A DNA stretch of 64,000 nt from Lysobacter capsici (GTDB lineage Bacteria; Pseudomonadota; Gammaproteobacteria; Xanthomonadales; Xanthomonadaceae). The DNA is taken from contig NZ_CP076103.1 in NCBI RefSeq assembly GCF_018732085.1, positions 5,332,001 through 5,396,000 on the forward strand, in the 5' to 3' direction. This document shows, one piece after another, positions 17,346-25,712 of this stretch (the first letter of the stretch is position 1; each line of letters begins with the position of its first letter). The position numbers were made by a program, and so were the translations under genes. The notes beneath the pieces are model-generated. The model worked only from the letters and a program-made list of their open reading frames with translations, was not told the DNA's origin and ran no database searches.

Positions 17346-17379
17346 CAACCCAATCGCGACCGGATCGAGCCATCGCCGC

Positions 17380-18501
17380 ATGCCCCCTCATCGCCGCCCG
17401 CTGATTCTTTCCTCGTTAGCCCACGACATCCACGCCTCGGCCGCGCGCTGGGCGCTGCGCGCCAGCGGTATCGACGCGATCTGGGTGACCTCGCTGGCCG
17501 AATCCGAACTGGGGCCGATGTCGCTGCATTGCGACGCCGACAACGGCCTGCACATGAGCGGCGCGCTCGATCACGACCGCGCCGGCACGGTCTGGTACCG
17601 GCGCCCGCGCAATCCTGAATCGTTTCCGCGCGCGCACAACAGCGACGCGCCGTTCCTGCGCGGCGAATGGGGCCGCTTCCTCAAGAACGTGTACGCGCTG
17701 ACCGACCAGGGCGCGGACCGACTGTGGGTCAATCGTCCCGCGGCCGCTGCGATGGCCGAGAACAAACTCGTGCAGTTGCGCGCCGCGCATCGCTGCGGGC
17801 TGCGTTTTCCGGCCACGCTGGTGTCGCACGATCCCGACGAGATCCGCCGCTTCGTCCAGCGCCACGGCCGCGTGGTCTACAAACCGTTCATGACCCACAC
17901 CTGGAAGGACGCCGAAACCGGGCGCATGTTCAGCACCTACGCGCGGATCGTCGAGCCGGCCATGCTCGAGGACGACGCCAGCCTGCTGCACTGCCCCGGC
18001 ATCTACCAGGTCTATGTCGACAAGCGCTGCGACCTGCGCGTGACCGCGATCGGCGATCGTTACTTCGCCGCGCGGCTGCACGCGCGTCACGACGGCGGCT
18101 TCGTCGACTGGCGCGTCGGCCAGGCGGTACAAGGTTTACGCGCCGAACCCGGCGAGCTGTCGGCCTCCGATCAAGGCAAGCTGGCGATGCTGATGCGCGA
18201 ACTCGGCCTGGTGTTCGGCTGCATCGACCTGGCGATCGACGCCGACGGCGAGGCGCATTTCCTGGAAGTGAACCAGGCCGGCCAATTCCTGTTCGTCGAA
18301 GACCTGCTGCCGTCGCTGCCGCTGCTGCGCGCGATGAGCGCGATGCTGGCCGAAGGCCGGCCGGATTATTCGCTGGCGACGATCGCGCCGGTGTCCTACG
18401 CCGATTACTGCGCGAGCGAGGAGCATCGCGAATGGTGGGCGCAGGCCAGCGAAGGCTTGAAGGATCGCAGCCCGGCGGCGGCGGGCATCACGCTGGAGTA
18501 A
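17380..18501 (+). CDS. ATP-grasp peptide ligase, MvdC/MvdD-like (graspetide maturase)
   Basis: A 373-residue ATP-grasp protein. An N-terminal pre-ATP-grasp domain carries VWYRRPRNPE (about 71-80), typical of ribosomal-peptide maturases. LWVNRPAAAAMAENKL follows (about 115-130), then the nucleotide-binding Lys168 in VVYKPF. Next is YVDKRCDLRVTAIG, where RimK-like enzymes place substrate-binding Arg residues, and the metal-binding strand HFLEVNQAGQF with Glu296 and Asn298. Such enzymes phosphorylate Asp/Glu side chains and join them to Thr/Ser/Lys of the precursor. It lies 200 bases after the precursor, on the same strand. The ATG chosen begins just before the first strand (PLILSS); a longer open frame reads through the terminator and is rejected. 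A free-standing RimK-like function is less likely. Confidence 0.88.
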   Translation: MPPHRRPLILSSLAHDIHASAARWALRASGIDAIWVTSLAESELGPMSLHCDADNGLHMSGALDHDRAGTVWYRRPRNPESFPRAHNSDAPFLRGEWGRFLKNVYALTDQGADRLWVNRPAAAAMAENKLVQLRAAHRCGLRFPATLVSHDPDEIRRFVQRHGRVVYKPFMTHTWKDAETGRMFSTYARIVEPAMLEDDASLLHCPGIYQVYVDKRCDLRVTAIGDRYFAARLHARHDGGFVDWRVGQAVQGLRAEPGELSASDQGKLAMLMRELGLVFGCIDLAIDADGEAHFLEVNQAGQFLFVEDLLPSLPLLRAMSAMLAEGRPDYSLATIAPVSYADYCASEEHREWWAQASEGLKDRSPAAAGITLE

Positions 18502-18561
18502 GCACGGGTTGCCGAGCGGTCTGTTGTGGCAGGTCGCTGTGGGATGCCTTTTTGGGATGTC

Positions 18562-18692
18562 TTTGTGGGAGGGCCTTCAGGCCCGACGCTCTCGTCTCAG
18601 ATCGCCATCACCATCAGCGCGAAGCGCCCGACCTCAAGATTCGGGCATGACCTGAGCGAAAAGCATCGGGCCTGAAGGCCCTCCCACAAAAG
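18562..18692. repeat. Family-A intergenic hairpin element
   Basis: Arms TTTGTGGGAGGGCCTTCAGG and CCTGAAGGCCCTCCCACAAA, about 90 bases apart, lie between the convergent ATP-grasp and LpxR-like genes. The second half of each arm differs from most copies, but the change is compensated in the partner arm (GGGCCTTCAGGCCC), which suggests the stem is maintained. Confidence 0.85.
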
Positions 18693-18718
18693 ACCTCGCG
18701 AGATCGGCCGCGCCGGTT

Positions 18719-19780
18719 TCAAAACGCCCGACTGACAGTCACGCTGCCGAACACCGGCGTCTGCTTCTGCCCGTCGAACTCGCGGGTGCGGTGATAGCGC
18801 GCCAACGCCAGCTTCCAGCGCCCGCGCATCAAGGCCACGCCATAACCGACCTCGCCCACGAACGAGCGCTTGTCGACGCTGTGGCTGTCGCGGAAGGTGT
18901 TGCCGTCGAGGGTGATGTCGCGCAGCACCCAGCGCACGTCCGAGGTCACGAACACATGCGCGGCGAACGGCCGGTTGCCGGTGTTGTAGTGCTGGGTCGG
19001 CGCGGTGTTCTCGCCGGCCGGGCGCAGCGGCGTGCTGCCGAAATCGTCGGGCAGGCGCAGGCCGAAACGCAGTTCCGCGCCGAGGTTGGCGTAGGTGGTC
19101 AGATTGCCGAAGCTGCCGCCGTAATGGGTGATCGCATCCCAGCCCCAGGCGCCGTTGTGCGCGTCGCCGGCCGAATAGCGATTCATGCGTTCATGGGCGA
19201 TCCGGAATACCGGCTCGTCGTGCAACTGGTTGTCCCAGCCCTTGAAGGTCTCGTCGCCCAGCGCCTTGTGGACCGCGTCCTGCACCTGCTTGCCCAAGGC
19301 CGACGGCCCGACGATGCCGAACTGCAACTGGGTGGTCTGCAGGTAATCGCCGTTGCGCGCGTTGTAGCCCAGCCCGAACAGTAGCGCGGCAGCGTAGGGG
19401 CGATCGTCCGGGATCAGTTCGTGCCGGCTGAAATCGGTCGGGGTGAAAATGCCCTGGGCGAAGGTGGCGATCATGTTGCGCTGCTCGAAGCCTTCCGGCT
19501 GCAGCGCATCGAGATGGCGATTGATCCAGCGCGCGAGCCGCGGAATGCACGGATCGTCGGTGTAATCGGCCAGGTTCGGCGAGACCAGGGTCAGCTGCAC
19601 GCCGTTGCTGTAGCCCTGGTCCTGGCCGCCGAACAGATCGTTGTCCAGGCGCAGGTTGACCGTGGGCGGCAGGCGCGTGTGGCCGTTGGTGCAGGCTTCG
19701 CGGCCGTCGGCGCGGGCTTGGCCGGATTGCACGACAGCGGCGGCGAACAAAACGCACAGCGGCAAAGCGATGGAACGCAT
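18719..19780 (-). CDS. LpxR-like lipid A deacylase family outer-membrane protein (DUF2219)
   Basis: A 353-residue outer-membrane beta-barrel with a signal peptide (about 1-24, ending SGQARA) and a C-terminal Phe. It matches the LpxR/DUF2219 family, whose founder removes the 3'-acyloxyacyl chain of lipid A. The family motif with the catalytic Asn-Asp is seen in LRLDNDLFGGQDQGYSNG (about residues 48-65), and the second region GWDNQLHDEPVF contains the conserved His. It is monocistronic, between hairpin repeats. I start at MRSIALPLC; the 69 additional codons upstream do not form a signal peptide. Activity on lipid A is inferred from the family. Confidence 0.87.
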   Translation of the reverse strand: MRSIALPLCVLFAAAVVQSGQARADGREACTNGHTRLPPTVNLRLDNDLFGGQDQGYSNGVQLTLVSPNLADYTDDPCIPRLARWINRHLDALQPEGFEQRNMIATFAQGIFTPTDFSRHELIPDDRPYAAALLFGLGYNARNGDYLQTTQLQFGIVGPSALGKQVQDAVHKALGDETFKGWDNQLHDEPVFRIAHERMNRYSAGDAHNGAWGWDAITHYGGSFGNLTTYANLGAELRFGLRLPDDFGSTPLRPAGENTAPTQHYNTGNRPFAAHVFVTSDVRWVLRDITLDGNTFRDSHSVDKRSFVGEVGYGVALMRGRWKLALARYHRTREFDGQKQTPVFGSVTVSRAF

Positions 19781-20103
19781 GGGCAGGTTCGGCAGTCTGG
19801 ACCGCCGGCGCCGGGCGCGCAGCGGAGGATTGGCGGGAACGGCGGGACAAAGCGGGTCGGCCGCCTCGACGGCGATCGGCCTCGCGTGCCCGCGCGCGTC
19901 GGACCACGGCGGATCGGCGCCAAAGTTCGCACGGATCGTGCGTGTCGCGGCTTGCAGGGCTGCGACGGATTGTCCCGCAGGTGACACTTGAGTCGGTCGG
20001 CGGCGCGGCGGCGCCGAACGGAGTCGACGCGATCCTGCCTATCGATTGGCTGCCGCGTATTTGTCCGGCGCGTGTCGCTGCGGGGCCGTGCGCGATCGAC
20101 GAG

Positions 20104-20256
20104 GTCTTTGTGGGAGGTCTGTTGTGGGAGGGGCTTGAGCCCCGACGCCTTCCGCTCAGGTCGCCGCGACACCATCGAGCTTCAAGCACGACACCCGATT
20201 GCGCCCGCGATCTGAGCCAACAGCGTCGGGGCCCAAGCCCCTCCCACAACAGACCT
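20104..20256. repeat. Family-A intergenic hairpin element
   Basis: Arms TGTTGTGGGAGGGGCTTGAG and its near complement GGCCCAAGCCCCTCCCACAAC lie about 90 bases apart, between two leftward genes. A truncated extra left arm (TTTGTGGGAGGT at 20108) directly precedes it. It occupies most of the otherwise empty 549 bases between the LpxR-like and DUF3224 genes; the remainder (19781-20103) shows nothing recognisable. Confidence 0.85.
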
Positions 20257-20329
20257 TCCACAAAGGAGCTCCTGCAAAAGGCCTACTGCAAAGAGCGCCC
20301 ACAAAACCTCCCGCTACACGCAGCGAGAT

Positions 20330-20731
20330 TCACGAAATCGGCGGCAGCTCGTAATCGAACACATAGAAATGCGCCCCGCCCTCGCGGATCTCGATCTTCA
20401 TGCGGCCGGTCAACCCGCTGAGTTCGCCGCTGCCCGAGTCGGGCACCACGGTCACGCTGAGGTCCGGCGTGCCGCGATCCATCAGCCCGCGATGCAACAA
20501 CAGAAAGCTGCCGCTGCGCCCGGCCAGGGTGCCCTCGACTTTTTCCAGCGCGGCATAACCGGCCGAGCCCTTGACCGCGGTCATCGCCGCGAGCATTTCG
20601 CCGCGGCTGGCGGCTTCGAGTTCGCCGTGGAACTGCTTGTCGATCGACATGCGCCCGAACTTGCCTTCGGCCTCTTCGTGGACCGGCTGCGGGCTCAGTT
20701 TGACGTTGAACGGGCCTTCGATCTGCGGCAT
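20330..20731 (-). CDS. DUF3224 domain-containing protein
   Basis: A 133-residue protein that matches the DUF3224 pattern: KLSPQPVHEEAEGKFGRMSIDKQF at the start (N-terminal strands), GEMLAAMTAVKGSAGYAALE, a glycine-turn with GRSGSFLLLH, and SGELSGLTGRMKIEI then HFYVFDYELP at the end. The family folds as a small calycin-like/allene-oxide-cyclase-like barrel and its role is unknown. A CGGAGA ribosome-binding site is 6 bases before the ATG. Monocistronic; cytoplasmic. Confidence 0.88.
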   Translation of the reverse strand: MPQIEGPFNVKLSPQPVHEEAEGKFGRMSIDKQFHGELEAASRGEMLAAMTAVKGSAGYAALEKVEGTLAGRSGSFLLLHRGLMDRGTPDLSVTVVPDSGSGELSGLTGRMKIEIREGGAHFYVFDYELPPIS

Positions 20732-21068
20732 GGCGATTCTCCGACGGGCGATGGGGCGCGATCGGCTCGCGCCTGGCGTTGCAGATTAGGCCTTCGTTCG
20801 CATCTCGCCTAGTACGCAGCGACAGCGACGCGGCGACGGGACCGGACCCGCGGCCAATGCGGCGCGGCCACTTTCGCATCGGCACCGATGCAACCCCGGC
20901 ACCGGCTCACTGCGGCAACTTGCCGCAGCCCGATGCGCGACCGCGCCGCTAGCATCGTGCGCTTGTCCGCCGCCACGGCGGCCGCCCCTTGGTTTTCAAT
21001 CGCGCCGCGTCCCGGCCCGCCGCGTCCGTGCGGCTCGGACGCCGCGCGGCCCGCCCCGATCGCCTCGC
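20732..21068. other. Intergenic region between divergent DUF3224 and TonB-receptor genes
   Basis: 337 very GC-rich bases. I see no gene and no AT-rich 19-bp Fur-box-like palindrome, which is notable because the rightward gene is a siderophore-receptor type. Confidence 0.35.
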
Positions 21069-23273
21069 ATGCACTCACCGATTCTCCCTTCGAACACTCC
21101 GGCTATTTCGTTGCTGACATGCTCGCTGCTGGCTTGCGCCGCATTCGACGCAGGCGCCGCCAGCACCGCCGAATCCGCCAGCGAGGCCAGCACCACCCTC
21201 GACGCCGTGCGCGTCCACGCGCAGCGCGACGGCGCGCGCGACGCCTCGGTCGCCACCGCCAGCCGGCTGGGCCTGGACCCCGACGAAGTACCCGCCACCC
21301 TCGACGTGCTCGACCACGACGACATCCAGGCGCGCGGCCTGCGCGACAGCGTCGAGGTGCTGCGCGCGATGCCCGGGGTGATGGCCGGCAACCTGCCCGG
21401 GCAACCGGGCGTGGCCTCGATGCGCGGCTTCGCCAGCGGCGCGGTGTCGTATCTGTTCGATGGCGTGCGCCTGACCAGCTCGGGGTTTTCCTCGCGCAAC
21501 TGGGACAGCTTCAATTTCGAGCGGGTCGAAGTGCTCAAGGGCCCCGCCTCGGTGCTCTACGGCGAAGGCGTGTTGGCCGGCGCGGTCAACTTCGTGTCCA
21601 AGAGCGCGCAACCGGATCGCCGCAGTGGCGAGGTCCTGCTCGGTTACGGCAGTCACGACAGCGCGCGACTGGGGCTGGACGGCAATCTGCCGCTGAGCGA
21701 TACCTTGGCGGTGCGCGGCGTGCTCAGCGCCAATCGCTCCGACGGCCACGTCGACGACACCGCCTCGCAAGCGCAGGCCTTCAGCGGCTCGCTGCTGTGG
21801 CAGCCGCGCGACACGCTGTCGGCGCGGGTCGCGCTCGACTACCAGCGCGACGATTTCGACACCGCGTATTTCGGCGCGCCGCTGGTGCCGCGGGCGGTCG
21901 CGGCCGATCCCAGCGGTCTGGTCGATAACGACGCCGGCCTCGTCATCGACCGCGCCGCGCGCGACCGCAACTACAACGTCCGCGACGGCCGCATGGATTC
22001 GCGTTCGTACTGGCTGCGCACCCGCCTGGACTATCAGTTGAGCGAGCGATGGTCGTTGCGCAACGAGGCCAGCGGCTTCGACGCGCGCCGGCGCTGGGAC
22101 AACAGCGAGGACTTCAGCTACGACCCGGCCAGCGGCCTGCTCGATCGCAGCAGCGCGCGCATCCATCACCGGCACAAGGTCTGGAACGAACGCCTGAGCC
22201 TGCGCCATGACGGCCGCCTGGGCGGACGCCGGCACCTGTTCGCGGCCGGATTCGAATACAGCGACACCGATTTCTTCAACCTGCGCCGCTTCGGCCAGGC
22301 CGCGCCGGTCGACCTGCTCGCGCACGACCGCGGGCAATTGCCCGCCGACAGCGCGGCCGCTTACCGCGACGGCCGCAACGATTTCAGCACGCGCGTGCGG
22401 GTCGCGGCCGTATTCGTCGAAGACGCGTTGAACCTGAGCCCGCGCTGGCTGCTGGTCGGTGGATTGCGCCACGAGAGCATCCGCTTGAACCGGCGCAACC
22501 TGGACCTCGACAGCGGCCTGAGCAGCCGCTTCGATCGCGACTTCAGCCCCACCTCGTGGCGACTGGGTAGCGTGTTCGATCTGCGGCCCGGCACCCCGGT
22601 GTACGCGCAATACAGCAGCGCGGTGCTGCCGGTGAGTTCGCTGCTGACCATCAACCAGCGCAACAACGCGTTCGACCTGAGCCAGGGCGATTCGATCGAG
22701 GTCGGCGTGCGCACTGCATTGTTCGAGCAACGCCTGCATCTGACCGCGGCGGCGTACCGCCTGCGCCAGGACGACATCCTGACCCGCGATCCGTTGCAGC
22801 CGCAGATCAGCGTGCAGAACGGCCGCCAGTCCTCGCGCGGGATCGAGTTCTCGCTGAGCGCTCAAGCCACCTCGCGCCTGCGCATCGACGCCAACGCCGC
22901 GCTGCTGTCGGCGCGCTTCGATCGCCTGATCGAGGCCGGCGGCGCCGATCGCAGCGGCAATCGTCCGTCCAACGTGCCCGAGCGGATCGCCGGCGTGGAC
23001 CTGTTCTACCGCGCCGACGGCTCGCCGCTGAGCCTGAGCCTCGGCCTGCGCCATGTCGGCGATTTCTACACCGACAACGCCAACCGTTATCGCGTTCGCG
23101 CCCACACCATCGCCGATGCCTCGGCCTCGCTCGACACCGCCCACGGCCGCTACACCGCGCGGGTGCGCAACCTCACCGATGCGTTCTATGCCGACTGGTC
23201 GGGCTACAGTGCGAGCCAGGTCTACCTCGGCGCGCCGCGCACGCTGGAACTGAGCTGGTCGAGATCGTTCTGA
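21069..23273 (+). CDS. TonB-dependent siderophore-type receptor
   Basis: A 734-residue outer-membrane receptor: signal peptide (about 1-31), plug domain (about 50-165, with DVLDHDDIQARGLRDSVEVL and FERVEVLKGPASVLYGEG) and a 22-strand barrel ending in a terminal Phe. It resembles FhuA/FoxA-like ferric-siderophore receptors, which import Fe3+-chelates using TonB energy. A PepSY membrane gene starts one base after the stop codon, an arrangement common for ferric-siderophore uptake where the second protein reduces or releases iron. There is no siderophore biosynthesis gene nearby, so it may use foreign siderophores (inference). Confidence 0.92.
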   Translation: MHSPILPSNTPAISLLTCSLLACAAFDAGAASTAESASEASTTLDAVRVHAQRDGARDASVATASRLGLDPDEVPATLDVLDHDDIQARGLRDSVEVLRAMPGVMAGNLPGQPGVASMRGFASGAVSYLFDGVRLTSSGFSSRNWDSFNFERVEVLKGPASVLYGEGVLAGAVNFVSKSAQPDRRSGEVLLGYGSHDSARLGLDGNLPLSDTLAVRGVLSANRSDGHVDDTASQAQAFSGSLLWQPRDTLSARVALDYQRDDFDTAYFGAPLVPRAVAADPSGLVDNDAGLVIDRAARDRNYNVRDGRMDSRSYWLRTRLDYQLSERWSLRNEASGFDARRRWDNSEDFSYDPASGLLDRSSARIHHRHKVWNERLSLRHDGRLGGRRHLFAAGFEYSDTDFFNLRRFGQAAPVDLLAHDRGQLPADSAAAYRDGRNDFSTRVRVAAVFVEDALNLSPRWLLVGGLRHESIRLNRRNLDLDSGLSSRFDRDFSPTSWRLGSVFDLRPGTPVYAQYSSAVLPVSSLLTINQRNNAFDLSQGDSIEVGVRTALFEQRLHLTAAAYRLRQDDILTRDPLQPQISVQNGRQSSRGIEFSLSAQATSRLRIDANAALLSARFDRLIEAGGADRSGNRPSNVPERIAGVDLFYRADGSPLSLSLGLRHVGDFYTDNANRYRVRAHTIADASASLDTAHGRYTARVRNLTDAFYADWSGYSASQVYLGAPRTLELSWSRSF

Positions 23274-23274
23274 G

Positions 23275-24666
23275 ATGAGTGACGCTACCGCAAGCGAACG
23301 CCAACATCTCGGCCGCGCGTCCTACCGCGCGGTGTGGCGCTGGCATTTCTATGCCGGGCTGTTCGTCGCGCCGCTGCTGCTGATCCTCGCGATCACCGGT
23401 TCGATCTATCTGTTCAACGACGAGATCGAAGACACCGTACACGCTTCGTTGCGGTTCGCCCCGCAGCGCGCGGCCGATCTGCTGCTGTCGCGATTGATCA
23501 CGGCCGCGCGGCAAGCGCATCCCGGCGCCGTCACCCGCATCGACCTGCCCGCCGATCCGCGGCGCACCGCGCAGGTGTTCGTGACGCCGGCGCAGGGCGA
23601 GCCCTTGCGCGTATTCGTCGATCCGGGCACCGCACGCGTCCACGGCGCATTCGTCTACACCCACACCCTGGTCGGCTTCGCCGACACCATGCACGGCTCA
23701 CTGATGCTCGGTCGGGTCGGCGATGCGATCGTCGAACTCGCCGCGTGCTGGGCGCTGCTGCTGATCGCGACCGGCCTGTACCTGTGGTGGCCGCGCGAAC
23801 GCGGCTGGCGCCGCGCGCTGTGGCCGGATTGGCGGGCGCGCGGCCGGGTGTTCTGGCGCAGCCTGCATTCGAGCGTCGGCGCCTGGGTCGCGGCGCTGGT
23901 CGTATTCCTGATCCTGACCGGCCTGCCCTGGGCCGGAGTGTGGGGCGATCTGCTGCGTGCGGGCACCCAGCAACTGGGCATCGGCTATCCGGCCGAACAT
24001 CGCCATCACGGCCCGACCGCGACGAAACCGGCGACCACCGTGTCGCAGGCGATCGACGAAGCCCCGTGGACCTTGCGCGATGCGCCGATGCCGGCCTCGC
24101 TGCATGCGCACCACGCGCATGGCGATGCGAGCGCGATGCGAACCGACATCGGCATCGATGCCGTCGCGCGCGCATTGGCCACGCAAGGACTGCGCGGCGA
24201 CTACCGGCTGTCGTTGCCGCAGTCCGACGACGGCGTCTACACCGCGGTGGTCTATCCGAACCGGCCGCAAGGCCAGTACACCGTGCATATCGACCGCTAC
24301 AGCGGCGCGGTGGTCGGCCGGACCGGTTTCGCCGATTACGGCTGGGCCGCGCAGGCGGTCGAACTGGGCGTGCAGTTGCACATGGGCAATTACTTCGGCC
24401 GCGCCAATCAGTTCGTGATGCTGCTGCCGTGCATCGGCATCGTGGTGCTGAGTGTCAGCGGGACCTGGATGTGGTGGCGACGGCGGCCGCGCGGACGCCT
24501 GGGCGCGCCGTCGGGACCGTCGCCGACGCAGTTGCGCACGATCACGTTGATCGCGCTGGGTTGCGGGGTGTTGTTCCCGTTGCTTGGGGCGTCGCTGTTG
24601 CTGGTTTATGCGATCGATCGGGTGGTGATCGCGAGGATTCCGCGGTTGGCGGCGGCGATACGGTAA
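23275..24666 (+). CDS. PepSY-associated TM-helix protein (putative ferric reductase)
   Basis: A 463-residue inner-membrane protein with four main hydrophobic segments (about 25-48, 150-172, 205-225, 375-400) plus a C-terminal one, and a PepSY-like periplasmic part between them. RASYRAVWRWHFYAGLFVAP is the family's N-terminal signature; further His residues (THTLVGFADTMHGSLMLG and LGVQLHMGNYFGR) could ligate haem. Related proteins next to siderophore receptors act in siderophore reduction. The ATG begins one base after the receptor's stop codon, so the two are co-expressed. Confidence 0.9.
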   Translation: MSDATASERQHLGRASYRAVWRWHFYAGLFVAPLLLILAITGSIYLFNDEIEDTVHASLRFAPQRAADLLLSRLITAARQAHPGAVTRIDLPADPRRTAQVFVTPAQGEPLRVFVDPGTARVHGAFVYTHTLVGFADTMHGSLMLGRVGDAIVELAACWALLLIATGLYLWWPRERGWRRALWPDWRARGRVFWRSLHSSVGAWVAALVVFLILTGLPWAGVWGDLLRAGTQQLGIGYPAEHRHHGPTATKPATTVSQAIDEAPWTLRDAPMPASLHAHHAHGDASAMRTDIGIDAVARALATQGLRGDYRLSLPQSDDGVYTAVVYPNRPQGQYTVHIDRYSGAVVGRTGFADYGWAAQAVELGVQLHMGNYFGRANQFVMLLPCIGIVVLSVSGTWMWWRRRPRGRLGAPSGPSPTQLRTITLIALGCGVLFPLLGASLLLVYAIDRVVIARIPRLAAAIR

Positions 24667-24725
24667 AGCGGCTCGTTGGAAGTTTCTGTGAACGGTCTTT
24701 CGTAAGAGGTCTTTATGTGGGAGGT

Positions 24726-24857
24726 CTTTTGTGGGAGGGAGCTTTAGCCCCGATGCTTTCCGGTCAGCCCCCCCCAAATCTTCATGTAACCCACTCCGAC
24801 TGTCCGGCAACCTGAGCCAAGAGCATCGGGGCTAAAGCTCCCTCCCACAACAGACCT
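24726..24857. repeat. Family-A intergenic hairpin element
   Basis: Arms TTTTGTGGGAGGGAGCTTTA and TAAAGCTCCCTCCCACAA flank about 90 bases between the convergent PepSY gene and giant autotransporter. The G-to-A variant in the left arm (GCTTTAGC) is matched in the right arm (GCTAAAGC). A shorter partial left arm (TATGTGGGAGGTC) precedes it at about 24714. Confidence 0.85.
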
Positions 24858-24958
24858 CCAGCAACGCACGGGTTCGATAAAGCAACTACCGACTTCGGTC
24901 CAGCGTACCGAAGCCGGTAGCGCCACCCGGCCGGCGGCGTCGATGCATTCGATCCGGC

Positions 24959-25712
24959 TTATTGAACCCGGGCCGAAGCCTCGTCGCACCACGTCGTCGG
25001 CTGGGTCATCGCGCCCGACGGAGGGGCGGGTCGCGATGTTGCGGCGGCGAGTCGCGGCGCGGGACGGCGCTTGCTCGCCTGGGTTCCGGTGCCGCGCGAG
25101 GCGACACGCTGGGTCTTGGACATCGGCCGCGCGCCGCGCGCCTTGGCTTTCGCGACCCCTCGCGAGGGCTTGGCCTTGGCGGCGGGACGCACCTTGCACT
25201 GGCCGAATGCGGCGTTCTGCGCGGCGGGTTGAACGGCGTTCTGCGTCGTCGCAGCGGCCTGGGATGCGGCCACCGCGCCCGCGACAGCGCCGGCCGCCTG
25301 CGCGGCATGGGCTGCCGACGCATTCGATCCGGCCGCTGCCGCGGCTGCCGCTCCCGATCCACGCGCCCCTGATGCTGAGTTGCTTGCGGCCGCTCCCGCG
25401 AAACCCGCCGAACGTTCGGCCGAAATCGCCGCCGCAGCGGTGCCTGCCGCCGCCGCGGCCGCAGCCGCCGGGCCGGCCGAGTGCGAACCCGAGCGCGCCG
25501 CGCCCGACACCGACGAAGACGACGAAGACGCCGCCGGCACCGAACCGGCCGGCGAAACCGCCGAAGCCTTATCCGCCGCGCCCGGATCGCGCGCCGATGC
25601 CGCATCGGCCGAACCGCGATTGCCCCAGGCGCGATCAACCGAACCACGCTCGGCCACCGCCACGCTCGTCGTCACCGGCGCCGCGCGCGCCGCCGCGACC
25701 GCCGAGGTGCCG
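24959..25712 (-). other. Post-barrel low-complexity extension of the giant autotransporter
   Basis: This is the coding segment for about 250 residues after the last predicted barrel strand. It is biased to Ala, Ser and Gly, then to basic residues and Pro. It contains two Cys (one in GQCKVRPA, one six to nine residues from the end), while the barrel before it has none. It is in frame with the barrel, with no stop or obvious frameshift at the junction. Confidence 0.75.

Noticed and set aside
17209..17379. Longer N-terminus for the ATP-grasp ligase
   Set aside because: The frame is open upstream but passes through the terminator hairpin and lacks family similarity; the domain starts just after the Met at 17380.
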